From the NCBI GenBank assembly GCA_013911625.1, contig JACESW010000047.1, forward strand, positions 1 to 8,245: a stretch of 8,245 bases of DNA. Direction: 5' to 3'. The stretch comes from Cryomorphaceae bacterium (GTDB lineage Bacteria; Bacteroidota; Bacteroidia; Flavobacteriales; Schleiferiaceae). Positions 1 through 6,185 of this stretch are shown here, one piece after another. Position 1 is the first letter of the stretch, and each line of letters opens with the position of its first letter. The translations under genes and the position numbers were made by a program. Below the pieces are notes generated by a model, which saw nothing but the letters and a program-made list of their open reading frames with translations, had not been told where the DNA came from and did no database searches.

Positions 1-40
1 GGTCTAAAAAGGTGCGAAATTCTGCGAGTGTCATCATCAT
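1..40 (-). CDS. possible 5' end of a gene running off the left edge
   Basis: Reading leftward from 40, three consecutive ATG codons are followed by an open frame giving MMMTLAEFRTFLD before the window ends. Any of the three ATGs (40, 37 or 34) could be the start. A TAnnTTTG-type -7 box lies just upstream at 57-50, which supports a real gene start. It has the same orientation as the methionine operon and begins 66 bp beyond the stop of its last gene. Thirteen codons are too few to name a family, so no function is offered. Confidence 0.4.
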   Translation of the reverse strand, partial: MMMTLAEFRTFLD

Positions 41-49
41 ATTATCAAT

Positions 50-57
50 CAAAAGTA
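50..57 (-). promoter_or_regulatory. candidate Bacteroidota -7 box
   Basis: On the minus strand this reads TACTTTTG, an exact match to the Bacteroidota -7 consensus TAnnTTTG, ending 9 bases before the first ATG of the partial left-edge gene. No TTG is seen at the usual spacing of about 19-21 bases upstream, so the -33 half is unsupported. If used, the transcript would be nearly leaderless. Confidence 0.35.
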
Positions 58-106
58 GCACGCACATCCCAAATAATGGGTGCTCAAAGTATCAGGGGGC
101 TTGAAT

Positions 107-2113
107 TTAACCTAACCTTAAAACATCACTAAAGACGCCTCGGGCAGTGACCTCAGCGCCTGCACCGGCTCCTTGAATGACCATGGGGTGGTCGCCGTAG
201 CCTTCCGTATAGATTTCAAACAAGCTGTCCGAACCCTGAATACCGCCTAAAGGAGAACTTTTAGCCACAGTAGCCAGCTCTACCTTCAGCAAAGCTTTAC
301 CACTAGGGTCTATCTCCAAATCTCCTACATAGCGAAGTACCTCATCCTGCTTCAATGCGCTTTTCACCGCAGCGTAATGATCGTCTAGAGCGGAGAAACA
401 AGATTTGAAGTCTTCGTAAGGCTGCTCATTTTGGAAGGCTTCAGGAATAAGATTCTGAATGCTTACCTCGCTAATTTCTGCCTTTACTTCCACCGTTCTG
501 GCGAGAATCAAGAGTTTACGCGCCACGTCCATGCCATTAAGGTCTTCGCGTGGATCAGGCTCTGTAAAACCGCTGCTTTGGGCTTCGTTCAACACATCCG
601 TAAAGTTTCTATCACCAGCACTAAAGGTGTTGAACAAGAAACTCATGGAGCCGCTAAAAACGCCTTTGATTCGTGTTATTCTATCGTGGCTGTGGTGCAA
701 TTGCAAAAGGGTATCCACGAGCGGCAGCCCTGCACCTACGTTAGTTTCGTATTTGAACGTTTTACCCTTTCTGACTAATAGCTTACGCAAGTCGTCGTAA
801 AAGGCCTGTTCACGGGCATTTCCCTTCTTATTGCTGGCCACAAGATCACAACCTACCTTAACAAATTCCGGGTAATACGAAGTGAGGTTTTCGTCCGCCG
901 TGTTGTCCACAACCACGAGGTTGGTCAATCCAGAATCTTTGAGCTGCTGAACGATGGCTACGGGATCATTAGATGTGGTACTTTGCGACAACTCCTCTTT
1001 CCACTGCTCACCTAGTCCCTCAGGCGAGAAGAGGGATTTAGTGGAATCGGCCATGCCTATTAAGCGAACGTCTAAATGACGCTTTTCCTTAACATGCTCG
1101 CCGCTCTCCAAGACCTGACGAATGAATGTGCCTCCAACCAGTCCTTTACCGAAGCAGAAGACGTTTAAACGCTTGTACTGGCCCAACAAGGCACTGTGTA
1201 CCACTTCTAATGCTTTCTTCTCATTCGTACCGCGAATGACCAAGGAGATCTGGTGCCCTTCCACGCTGTTGGCAATCAGGTGCATCCAAACATTGTTGCG
1301 TCTTAACTCATAGATGGCACGCTCTAGAGCATAATTATGTCTGCCGACAATATTGAGTATGGTCAATCCTTCAGTCGCCTTAATAGCGGTCCCACGAACA
1401 CCTTCAAATGCCTTTTCAAGTGCGGTGACGGCACGCTGGGCATCCTTTTGTGAAACCACAAGACCGAGGCTGCGCTCACTAGAGGCTTGACTGACTAGCT
1501 TCACGCTAATGCCTTCGTTGGAAAGCGCTCCAAAAGCTGTTGCATCAATACCGGCTACCCCTTCGAATGCAATACCGGTTATGCTTATAAGGGAAACATC
1601 ACTGACCGCAGAAACGGCCTTCATTCCTTTGTCCCCACCTTCGGCATCGATCACTGTGCCTATGCCTGAGGCAGACTGGTGTATGCTGCGAATATGGATC
1701 TCTACACCCAATTCTTCCGCCAAAGCCAACGCCTCACGATCTAATAATCCCGTACCGGCACTTGCCAACTCTTGCGCCTCTCGGTAATTCAACTGGGCAA
1801 TAATTTCAGCCGTGGCTACCTTCTCCGGATCAGCGGTAAATACGCCGTCCACAATGGTCCACTGCTCTACGACCTTAGCGCCTAATTCTTGCGCCCATTC
1901 CACAGCTTTAAGCTTTCCCTGACCTTGAGCGTAGCTTCGTGCTTGTATAGGCACAGGCAATTCACTCAATGCAGCAAACAGGGGTTCCACGTGGGTGTCC
2001 GGGAACAGCACGGCCATCTCGTTGTGGTCGCGCTTCTTAATCATCTCCACTGCTTTCTCTTGGGCAGCTTTATCGCTAAAAATTTGGGTAGTCAGTTGTA
2101 CTATTCTACTCAT
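107..2113 (-). CDS. thrA: homoserine dehydrogenase with truncated aspartokinase remnant and ACT domains (ThrA-like)
   Basis: This is a 668-residue protein from the ATG at 2113; an in-frame ATG at 2137 would add eight residues but lies deeper inside metX. The C-terminal half, about 315-668, is a full homoserine dehydrogenase, which reduces aspartate semialdehyde to homoserine with NAD(P)H. Visible motifs are the Rossmann loop FGKGLVGG (321-328), SNKKGNA (428-433), ETNVGAGLPL (456-465), the EPDPREDLNGMDVARK block (518-533) and the terminal ARGVFSDVLRL. Residues about 170-310 resemble the paired ACT domains of ThrA. The first 160 residues match only the end of an aspartokinase: VDGVFTADP (88-96) corresponds to the family's TDVDGVYTxDP. 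The N-terminal KFGG motif and about 150 residues are missing, and the usual KVLHPR stretch reads GLLDREA, so kinase activity is unlikely. ThrA of E. coli is about 820 residues. It is the last gene of the methionine operon and overlaps metX by 8 bp. Dehydrogenase is near certain; the regulatory role of the N-terminus is inferred. Confidence 0.93.
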   Translation of the reverse strand: MSRIVQLTTQIFSDKAAQEKAVEMIKKRDHNEMAVLFPDTHVEPLFAALSELPVPIQARSYAQGQGKLKAVEWAQELGAKVVEQWTIVDGVFTADPEKVATAEIIAQLNYREAQELASAGTGLLDREALALAEELGVEIHIRSIHQSASGIGTVIDAEGGDKGMKAVSAVSDVSLISITGIAFEGVAGIDATAFGALSNEGISVKLVSQASSERSLGLVVSQKDAQRAVTALEKAFEGVRGTAIKATEGLTILNIVGRHNYALERAIYELRRNNVWMHLIANSVEGHQISLVIRGTNEKKALEVVHSALLGQYKRLNVFCFGKGLVGGTFIRQVLESGEHVKEKRHLDVRLIGMADSTKSLFSPEGLGEQWKEELSQSTTSNDPVAIVQQLKDSGLTNLVVVDNTADENLTSYYPEFVKVGCDLVASNKKGNAREQAFYDDLRKLLVRKGKTFKYETNVGAGLPLVDTLLQLHHSHDRITRIKGVFSGSMSFLFNTFSAGDRNFTDVLNEAQSSGFTEPDPREDLNGMDVARKLLILARTVEVKAEISEVSIQNLIPEAFQNEQPYEDFKSCFSALDDHYAAVKSALKQDEVLRYVGDLEIDPSGKALLKVELATVAKSSPLGGIQGSDSLFEIYTEGYGDHPMVIQGAGAGAEVTARGVFSDVLRLG

Positions 2114-3077
2114 GGTAAAAGGCTGCAATGGCAGCATTTATTTGGGGGTATTCAATTAAAAATCCATCGTGGCCGTAAGCACTATCTACGACCTTTAGAG
2201 TGGCATTCGGTAAATTCGTGGCCAATTCCTCTTGCACTGCCACCGGTATCAAAACATCACTAGAAATACCAATAACCAGCGTAGGAACGGTAATTTTTCC
2301 AAGCGCACTTTGCAGTCCACCTCTACCTCTACCCATATGGTGGGTATCTAATTGCTCGGTCAGCTTGTAGTAACACGCGGCATCAAAACGATCCACCAAC
2401 TTTTGGCCGTGGTACCTCATGTAAGAAGGCGCCTTAAAATCTTCCAAAGCTTCACGATCATCGGGCTGCGCATCATTAAACTGTGCGGCTGTTCTGTAGT
2501 TCAGCATACCTATAGCTCGTGCTGCTTGCAACCCTCTGCTACCATCGCCCTCATTAAGGGTTGGATCCGTCTTTAAGGTCAAACGCATCGCTTCATGGAT
2601 GGCTTTGTTCCAGGGCATCTCACGGGCACCTGTAGCAAGAAGTACCATGTGGTTAATCGTACCAGTAAAAGCATGAGCAAATTCAAGGGCTTGGTACCCT
2701 CCGCAACTGCCGCCCAATAGCGTGTCTATATGCTGAATGCCTAAATCTGAAGCTACTGCCAGTTGCGCCTTGACAGTATCACGAATGGTCACAAGCGGGA
2801 AAGACATTCCTCCGTGTGTCAATGGGCTGCCACTACCGTAGGGGCTGCCTAGCATATTTACACAAATAACATCCCAATTCGCATAGATGCCATCACCGGA
2901 GAACAATCCAGACCACCATTCTTCCGGATTGCTGTTGGCTGTCAAAGCATGGAAGGTCCACACAAGTGGTTTTGAACCGTCGCACACACCACGCTGGTGG
3001 TATTGAACGGGTACCTCTGTCAATGTTGTCCCTGATTCGAGCGTGAGCTGTTCAATATGGAGTGTTTTAGCAATCAT
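2106..3077 (-). CDS. metX: homoserine O-acyltransferase, MetX family
   Basis: This 323-residue alpha/beta-hydrolase-fold enzyme transfers an acyl group from acyl-CoA to the hydroxyl of homoserine, activating it for sulfur incorporation. MetX hallmarks are visible: HALTANS (43-49), the NMLGSPYGSGSP segment (74-85), the nucleophile elbow GGSCGG with Ser124, the acid in SSDVLIP (Asp274) and the terminal histidine in GHDGFL (His303). The residue after the nucleophile is Cys where most MetX proteins have Met, and the protein is shorter than the usual 350-380 residues. Its ATG overlaps the metZ stop as ATGA, and its 3' end overlaps the dehydrogenase by 8 bp, so translation is probably coupled on both sides. 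MetX proteins can use acetyl-CoA or succinyl-CoA and I cannot decide which from these motifs. The family call is firm; the acyl donor is open. Confidence 0.94.
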   Translation of the reverse strand: MIAKTLHIEQLTLESGTTLTEVPVQYHQRGVCDGSKPLVWTFHALTANSNPEEWWSGLFSGDGIYANWDVICVNMLGSPYGSGSPLTHGGMSFPLVTIRDTVKAQLAVASDLGIQHIDTLLGGSCGGYQALEFAHAFTGTINHMVLLATGAREMPWNKAIHEAMRLTLKTDPTLNEGDGSRGLQAARAIGMLNYRTAAQFNDAQPDDREALEDFKAPSYMRYHGQKLVDRFDAACYYKLTEQLDTHHMGRGRGGLQSALGKITVPTLVIGISSDVLIPVAVQEELATNLPNATLKVVDSAYGHDGFLIEYPQINAAIAAFYHE

Positions 3078-4240
3078 TTTGCAGCTTGGCTGAAATCTTC
3101 GATCAAATCTTCCACGGTTTCTAATCCAAGGCTAAATCGCAATAGACCGTCTTCAATACCCACCGCTTCTCGAACGTCCTTAGGCGTTTTGCTATGGGTG
3201 GTAGATGCAGGATGCGTCGCAATACTGCGCGCATCACCTAGGTTGGCGGTCAATGAAAAGATGTTCAGGCCATTGAGAATGTTTCGCGCCTCTTCCAAAC
3301 CGCCTTTAACGACACAGCTAACCATTCCTCCTCCTGCACTCATTTGCTTTTGGGTCAATTCATACTGCGGATGGCTCTGAAGCCCAGGGTAAATGACACG
3401 CTCTACGGCTGGATGTGTTTCTAAAAATTTCGCAAAGGCAAGGGCATTGCTGCAATGACGGTCCATACGAACCGCCAACGTTTCTAAACTCTTGCTTAGC
3501 ACCCACGCATTGAATGGACTCATGGAAGGACCCGTTCTGCGGATAAAACCATAGCAGGTGTCTACGAGCGCCTTTTTTCCGGCGATTACACCGCCAAGCA
3601 CACGACCTTGGCCGTCGATCCATTTAGTAGCACTGTGAATGACGATGTCAGCGCCAAATTCCGCCGGGCGTTGCAAATAGGGCGTTGCAAAACAATTGTC
3701 CACCACATAGATGATGTTGTTAGCCTTACAAATGTTTCCAACAAACTCAAGATCGATCAAATCCAACGTCGGATTCGTGGGCGTCTCCAGATACAGTAGC
3801 TTGGTATTTGGACGAACGGCCTTCTCCCATTGCTCGGGATCGCGCGCATCCACAAAGGTGCATTCAATGCCCCATTGCGGCAATATGGTATTCAAAATAT
3901 AGGTGGAATTCCCAAAAATGGCCTGGGCACTGATCACATGATCACCAGCCTTTAAATGTGCCGCGAACGTCGTGAATATGGCATTCATCCCACTGGCTGT
4001 AGCTACGGCAGATTCAACCCCTTCGAGGGCTGCTATCTTGCCGGCAAATTCGTCTGTGTTGGGATTACTAAAACGGCTGTATAAGTTCCCTTCTGCCTCC
4101 CCTGCAAAAATAGCAGCGCCTTCAGCTGCATCGTCAAAGGTGAATGATGAAGTGAGGTACAAGGGAACACTGTGCTCCTTTTGGTGAGTTTGCTGCTGTT
4201 GTAACCGTACCGCTTTGGTTTCGAAACCTAGTTCTTTCAT
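3074..4240 (-). CDS. metZ: PLP-dependent O-acylhomoserine sulfhydrylase (MetZ/MetY type)
   Basis: This 388-residue member of the Cys/Met-metabolism PLP family most likely joins O-acyl-homoserine and sulfide to give homocysteine. Family marks are YSRFSNPN (54-61), which holds the tyrosine and arginine that bind the cofactor phosphate of the partner subunit, ASGMNAI (82-88), ETPTNPTLD (152-160), the cofactor aspartate in VVDNCFATP (Asp181), the Schiff-base lysine in SATKWIDGQGR (Lys206) and LLRFSLGLE near the end, with Arg368 for the substrate carboxylate. The short length and the DGQGR stretch after the lysine fit MetZ (O-succinylhomoserine sulfhydrylase-like) better than MetY, which is about 425 residues. 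Cystathionine gamma-synthase is a less likely alternative. It sits between osmC and metX with ATGA overlaps on both sides, and its pairing with MetX supports direct sulfhydrylation. The family is certain; the symbol is the best fit. Confidence 0.85.
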   Translation of the reverse strand: MKELGFETKAVRLQQQQTHQKEHSVPLYLTSSFTFDDAAEGAAIFAGEAEGNLYSRFSNPNTDEFAGKIAALEGVESAVATASGMNAIFTTFAAHLKAGDHVISAQAIFGNSTYILNTILPQWGIECTFVDARDPEQWEKAVRPNTKLLYLETPTNPTLDLIDLEFVGNICKANNIIYVVDNCFATPYLQRPAEFGADIVIHSATKWIDGQGRVLGGVIAGKKALVDTCYGFIRRTGPSMSPFNAWVLSKSLETLAVRMDRHCSNALAFAKFLETHPAVERVIYPGLQSHPQYELTQKQMSAGGGMVSCVVKGGLEEARNILNGLNIFSLTANLGDARSIATHPASTTHSKTPKDVREAVGIEDGLLRFSLGLETVEDLIEDFSQAAK

Positions 4241-4644
4241 GCTCTTTGAAGTTTAAGACCCACTTTCACGCTAGCTTCCAGGACGGCAAAAGCACTGCAA
4301 TACTTCGTTTTGGTCAATTCCACCGCACGTTCCAAAACCGCATCCGAAGCATCGGTGTCTACGGTAATGACCAATTCCACACTATCAAAAATCCGAGGCA
4401 TTTCCTCTCTTCTCGAGGCCACAACCTCGGAGCTGTAACTGCGGATTTCGTGACGGCCTTTCTTCAAAATGTGAATAATATCAATGGCACTGCAACCTGC
4501 CAGGGAAATGAGCATTAGCTGCATAGGGCGGAACCCGCCGTCTTTGCCGCCAAACTCTTCAGCGGTATCTAATCTTAATTCATGATTACCAGCTTTGGCC
4601 AACATGCCAAAACCGTCGTCTATACGCTCTAAACTTACTTTCAT
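4237..4644 (-). CDS. OsmC/Ohr family protein, first gene of the methionine operon
   Basis: The 135-residue protein spans a full OsmC-like domain. The two conserved cysteines are present: Cys51 in LISLAGCSAIDI and Cys116 in TKYCSAFAVL. In characterised OsmC and Ohr proteins this pair reduces organic hydroperoxides, so a cytosolic thiol-based reductase is the default expectation. The substrate here is unknown. It is the leader gene behind the SAM-I riboswitch and its stop overlaps the metZ start as ATGA, so it is expressed as part of methionine synthesis. That context suggests either protection of thiol chemistry or a role in handling reactive sulfur; both are inference. The ATG at 4644 lies in the 3' arm of a small hairpin and has no Shine-Dalgarno sequence. 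I use no gene symbol because it could belong to any OsmC subgroup. Confidence 0.9.
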   Translation of the reverse strand: MKVSLERIDDGFGMLAKAGNHELRLDTAEEFGGKDGGFRPMQLMLISLAGCSAIDIIHILKKGRHEIRSYSSEVVASRREEMPRIFDSVELVITVDTDASDAVLERAVELTKTKYCSAFAVLEASVKVGLKLQRA

Positions 4645-4653
4645 TGGATGAAA
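4639..4653 (-). repeat. hairpin over the first start codon of the operon
   Basis: On the minus strand TTTCAT, a three-base loop CCA and ATGAAA form a perfect 6-bp inverted repeat. The ATG in the 3' arm is the osmC start codon. Only one pair is G-C, so the stem is weak alone, but it could still lower initiation in a leader without a Shine-Dalgarno site. It lies downstream of the SAM riboswitch, where a translational control element would be expected. Confidence 0.4.
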
Positions 4654-4667
4654 TAGTTGTGAGCATT

Positions 4668-4676
4668 TCGAGAAAG
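4668..4676 (-). promoter_or_regulatory. anti-aptamer segment, candidate expression platform
   Basis: On the minus strand this 9-mer reads CTTTCTCGA, the exact reverse complement of TCGAGAAAG at 4797-4789, which spans the end of P1, the J1/2 joint and the start of P2 of the SAM aptamer. One G-U pair can extend it to 10. Forming this helix would break P1 and P2, so it can serve as the SAM-free alternative fold. It begins 24 bases upstream of the osmC ATG. No strong terminator hairpin with a U tract is present, which makes translational control more likely. This is inference from complementarity alone. Confidence 0.5.
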
Positions 4677-4699
4677 AAGAGAATCTTGTACTTCTGCCA

Positions 4700-4800
4700 G
4701 TATCTACTTCCGCTGTTAGCGGAAAGGAATTAGCACCTTCTCAATAGATTTGAGGGTTGCTAAGGTTTCACAGGGCCGTTCCCTCCACCTTTCTCGATAC
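4700..4800 (-). promoter_or_regulatory. SAM-I (S-box) riboswitch aptamer
   Basis: Read leftward from 4800, the RNA carries the S-box signature: ATCGAGAAAGGTGGAGGG at the P1/P2 junction, GGCCC then TGAAACC and GCAACC in P2, and GGTGCTAATTCC before P4. Helices can be traced directly: P1 pairs GTATC (4800-4796) with GATAC (4704-4700), P3 pairs CTCAA (4754-4750) with TTGAG (4744-4740), and P4 pairs TTCCGC (4724-4719) with GCGGAA (4713-4708). SAM-I riboswitches bind S-adenosylmethionine and usually turn off methionine and sulfur genes. This one lies 55 bases upstream of the osmC start and so should control the whole osmC-metZ-metX-thrA operon by feedback. Confidence 0.95.
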
Positions 4801-4815
4801 ACTCTTGTTATGCGA

Positions 4816-4846
4816 CAAAGAAAAGGCAAATTAACAGAACGAACAA
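4816..4846 (-). promoter_or_regulatory. candidate promoter of the methionine operon
   Basis: On the minus strand TTG (4846-4844) is followed after 20 bases by TTTCTTTG (4823-4816), which differs from the Bacteroidota -7 consensus TAnnTTTG at one fixed position. The expected transcription start is about five bases further, near 4811, just upstream of the SAM aptamer at 4800. The spacing and position fit a promoter that includes the complete riboswitch in the leader. Confidence 0.45.
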
Positions 4847-4909
4847 CTCTTAAATTTTAATTCTGATTTGTGTGAACGCAACTGACCAAAATTCCGTTAT
4901 TTGCGAACG

Positions 4910-5707
4910 ATGCTTAGCTACAGTACACACCTTCATTCACACCAAGCCCCTTGGGTGACCTTCGTCCACGGAGCAGGTGGATCATCTACGATCTGGTACA
5001 AGCAGTTGCGTTCATTTAGAGAGAACTACAACATTCTTTTGGTCGATCTGCGCGGGCACGGAAAAAGCAAAGCACCTTTCTACGAGAAACTAAAACAGTA
5101 CAACTTCACCACCATTGGGAATGAAGTCATTGAAGTACTCGACCATCTTAAAATTCAAAGCACACACTGGATAGGCATTTCCTTAGGGACCATCGTCATT
5201 CGCGAGATTACAGAACGCTTCCCGGAGCGCACAATCAGCATGATAATGGGCGGGGCGGTGATGAAGCTCAATAAACGAGGCCAAGTACTGATGAGAACGG
5301 GTGCTGCACTTAAAAGTGTACTGCCCTACATGATTTTGTACAAGTTCTTTGCTTGGGTCATTATGCCAAAGAAAAAGCATGTTGAGGCTCGCAATCTATT
5401 CGTAAAGGAGGCTCGCAAGTTGTACCAACAAGAGTTTAAAAGGTGGTTTACCCTCGTTGCCGAGGTCAATCCCTTATTGCGGTATTTCCGTTTTAACGAT
5501 GCAAAAGTTCCTACCCTTTACATCATGGGTAGTGAAGACCACATGTTTTTACCGTCTATCCGTAAAATCGTAAGTACGCACCAGAGTGCCCTGCTTCACG
5601 TAATCGAAAATTGTGGTCATGTTGTCAACGTAGAACAACCGGAAATCTTCAATAATGAGGCCTTGAAATTCTTAAATAAAGTAGATAAACAATCGACTGA
5701 TGAATAA
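4910..5707 (+). CDS. alpha/beta-fold hydrolase
   Basis: This 265-residue cytosolic protein spans one alpha/beta-hydrolase domain. It shows the oxyanion-hole segment VHGAGGSS (19-26), LVDLRGHGKS (44-53), the nucleophile elbow GISLGT with Ser91, the acid in GSEDHMFLP (Asp210) and the final histidine in CGHVVNVEQPE (His237), so a complete catalytic triad is present. The variable cap lies at about 115-190. I chose the ATG at 4910; an in-frame TTG nine bases upstream is possible but unnecessary. The substrate cannot be told from the motifs: esterase, lipase-like, C-C hydrolase and haloperoxidase-type relatives all share this pattern. It is divergent from the methionine operon, with a 265-bp shared intergenic region, and overlaps the following DUF3817 gene by 8 bp, so the two are probably co-translated. 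It is not closely similar to the MetX in this window beyond the shared fold. Confidence 0.88.
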   Translation: MLSYSTHLHSHQAPWVTFVHGAGGSSTIWYKQLRSFRENYNILLVDLRGHGKSKAPFYEKLKQYNFTTIGNEVIEVLDHLKIQSTHWIGISLGTIVIREITERFPERTISMIMGGAVMKLNKRGQVLMRTGAALKSVLPYMILYKFFAWVIMPKKKHVEARNLFVKEARKLYQQEFKRWFTLVAEVNPLLRYFRFNDAKVPTLYIMGSEDHMFLPSIRKIVSTHQSALLHVIENCGHVVNVEQPEIFNNEALKFLNKVDKQSTDE

Positions 5708-5993
5708 TCCTTTGACCAGGTTCAAATGGGTGGCATTTCTTGAAGGCACCTCTTTCCTCATCCTTCTATTCATTTGTGTGCCCTTGAAATACGGGCTTGA
5801 CATCTTATGGCCAAACAAGATCATGGGTATGGCCCACGGGGTGTTAACGGTGCTCTACGTCTTCACCCTGATAGATTTCAGTATCAACTACCGTATTAGC
5901 GCACTTCGCGTGGTTCAATTCTTCATCGCTTCCCTACTGCCTTTCGGTACTTTTTATGCTGAAAAGAAGTGGATTAGACCACTGGAAGCTTAA
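5700..5993 (+). CDS. DUF3817 family small membrane protein
   Basis: This 97-residue integral membrane protein has three hydrophobic stretches, at about 11-29, 42-60 and 70-84. The DUF3817 pattern is visible: a leading basic FKW, FLEGTSFLILL with Glu15-Gly16, PLKYG (28-32), MAHGVL with His46-Gly47 in the second segment, and LLPFGTF (79-85) closing the third. The family's length is about 90-110 residues, so it is complete. Its function is not established. The ATG at 5700 lies inside the end of the upstream hydrolase gene (8-bp overlap ATGAATAA), which suggests translational coupling, though a shared pathway is only inferred. The stop shares the palindrome TTAA with the stop of the convergent small gene on the other strand. 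Confidence 0.85.
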   Translation: MNNPLTRFKWVAFLEGTSFLILLFICVPLKYGLDILWPNKIMGMAHGVLTVLYVFTLIDFSINYRISALRVVQFFIASLLPFGTFYAEKKWIRPLEA

Positions 5994-6151
5994 AGTTCCT
6001 CGATTTTCTTGAGCAATGCTGCAGCTTCGGCAGCAACCTTGTCGCTTTCAGCACGATTCGAATGACTAAGCTCGTAGCTTTTCTTGATTAGGGCATCGTA
6101 GCGATCCTCCAGTTTCTCTTTTTCCGATTTCTTTTTAAACAGTCCGAACAT
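5990..6151 (-). CDS. Lacal_2735-like small charged protein
   Basis: From the ATG at 6151 this encodes 53 residues beginning MFGLFKKKSEKEKLEDRYD and ending LLKKIEEL. A longer in-frame reading to 6229 adds 26 residues of unlikely composition, so the inner ATG is preferred. The protein is rich in Lys and Glu, predicted to be almost entirely helical after a short hydrophobic and basic N-terminus, and could form a coiled coil. The start, the SNR-ES-K middle and the length match my recollection of the Lacal_2735 family, which is widespread in Flavobacteriia and has no known function. It stands alone, converging on the DUF3817 gene and divergent from the galactanase gene 34 bases away. Confidence 0.8.
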   Translation of the reverse strand: MFGLFKKKSEKEKLEDRYDALIKKSYELSHSNRAESDKVAAEAAALLKKIEEL

Positions 6152-6185
6152 AAGTCTTAATTTGTACGGATAACACCAATTGTAT

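Noticed and set aside
61..106. Hairpin-like CCCA-AATAA-TGGG downstream of the dehydrogenase stop as an operon terminator
   Set aside because: Only four perfect pairs and no U-rich tail on the minus strand, so termination here is unsupported.
107..2137. Intact bifunctional aspartokinase/homoserine dehydrogenase
   Set aside because: The N-terminal KFGG motif and about 150 residues of the kinase domain are missing and metX occupies the upstream DNA, so only the dehydrogenase can be called active.
1889..2263. Plus-strand open frames of 60-124 codons inside the methionine operon
   Set aside because: They lie opposite well-supported minus-strand genes, show no domain-like sequence and have low-complexity or implausible composition; they are shadows.
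4586..4666. 26-codon upstream reading frame starting at the ATG at 4666 on the minus strand and overlapping the osmC start out of frame
   Set aside because: The ATG has no supporting initiation signal, the peptide is not methionine- or cysteine-rich, and chance ATGs are common. The riboswitch already explains the regulation.
4675..4695. AGAAG/CTTCT inverted repeat after the SAM aptamer as an intrinsic terminator
   Set aside because: Only five pairs with an 11-base loop and no U tract follow it, too weak for a convincing terminator.
4901..4909. TTG start three codons before the hydrolase ATG
   Set aside because: The ATG at 4910 gives a normal family N-terminus, and nothing supports the rarer codon.
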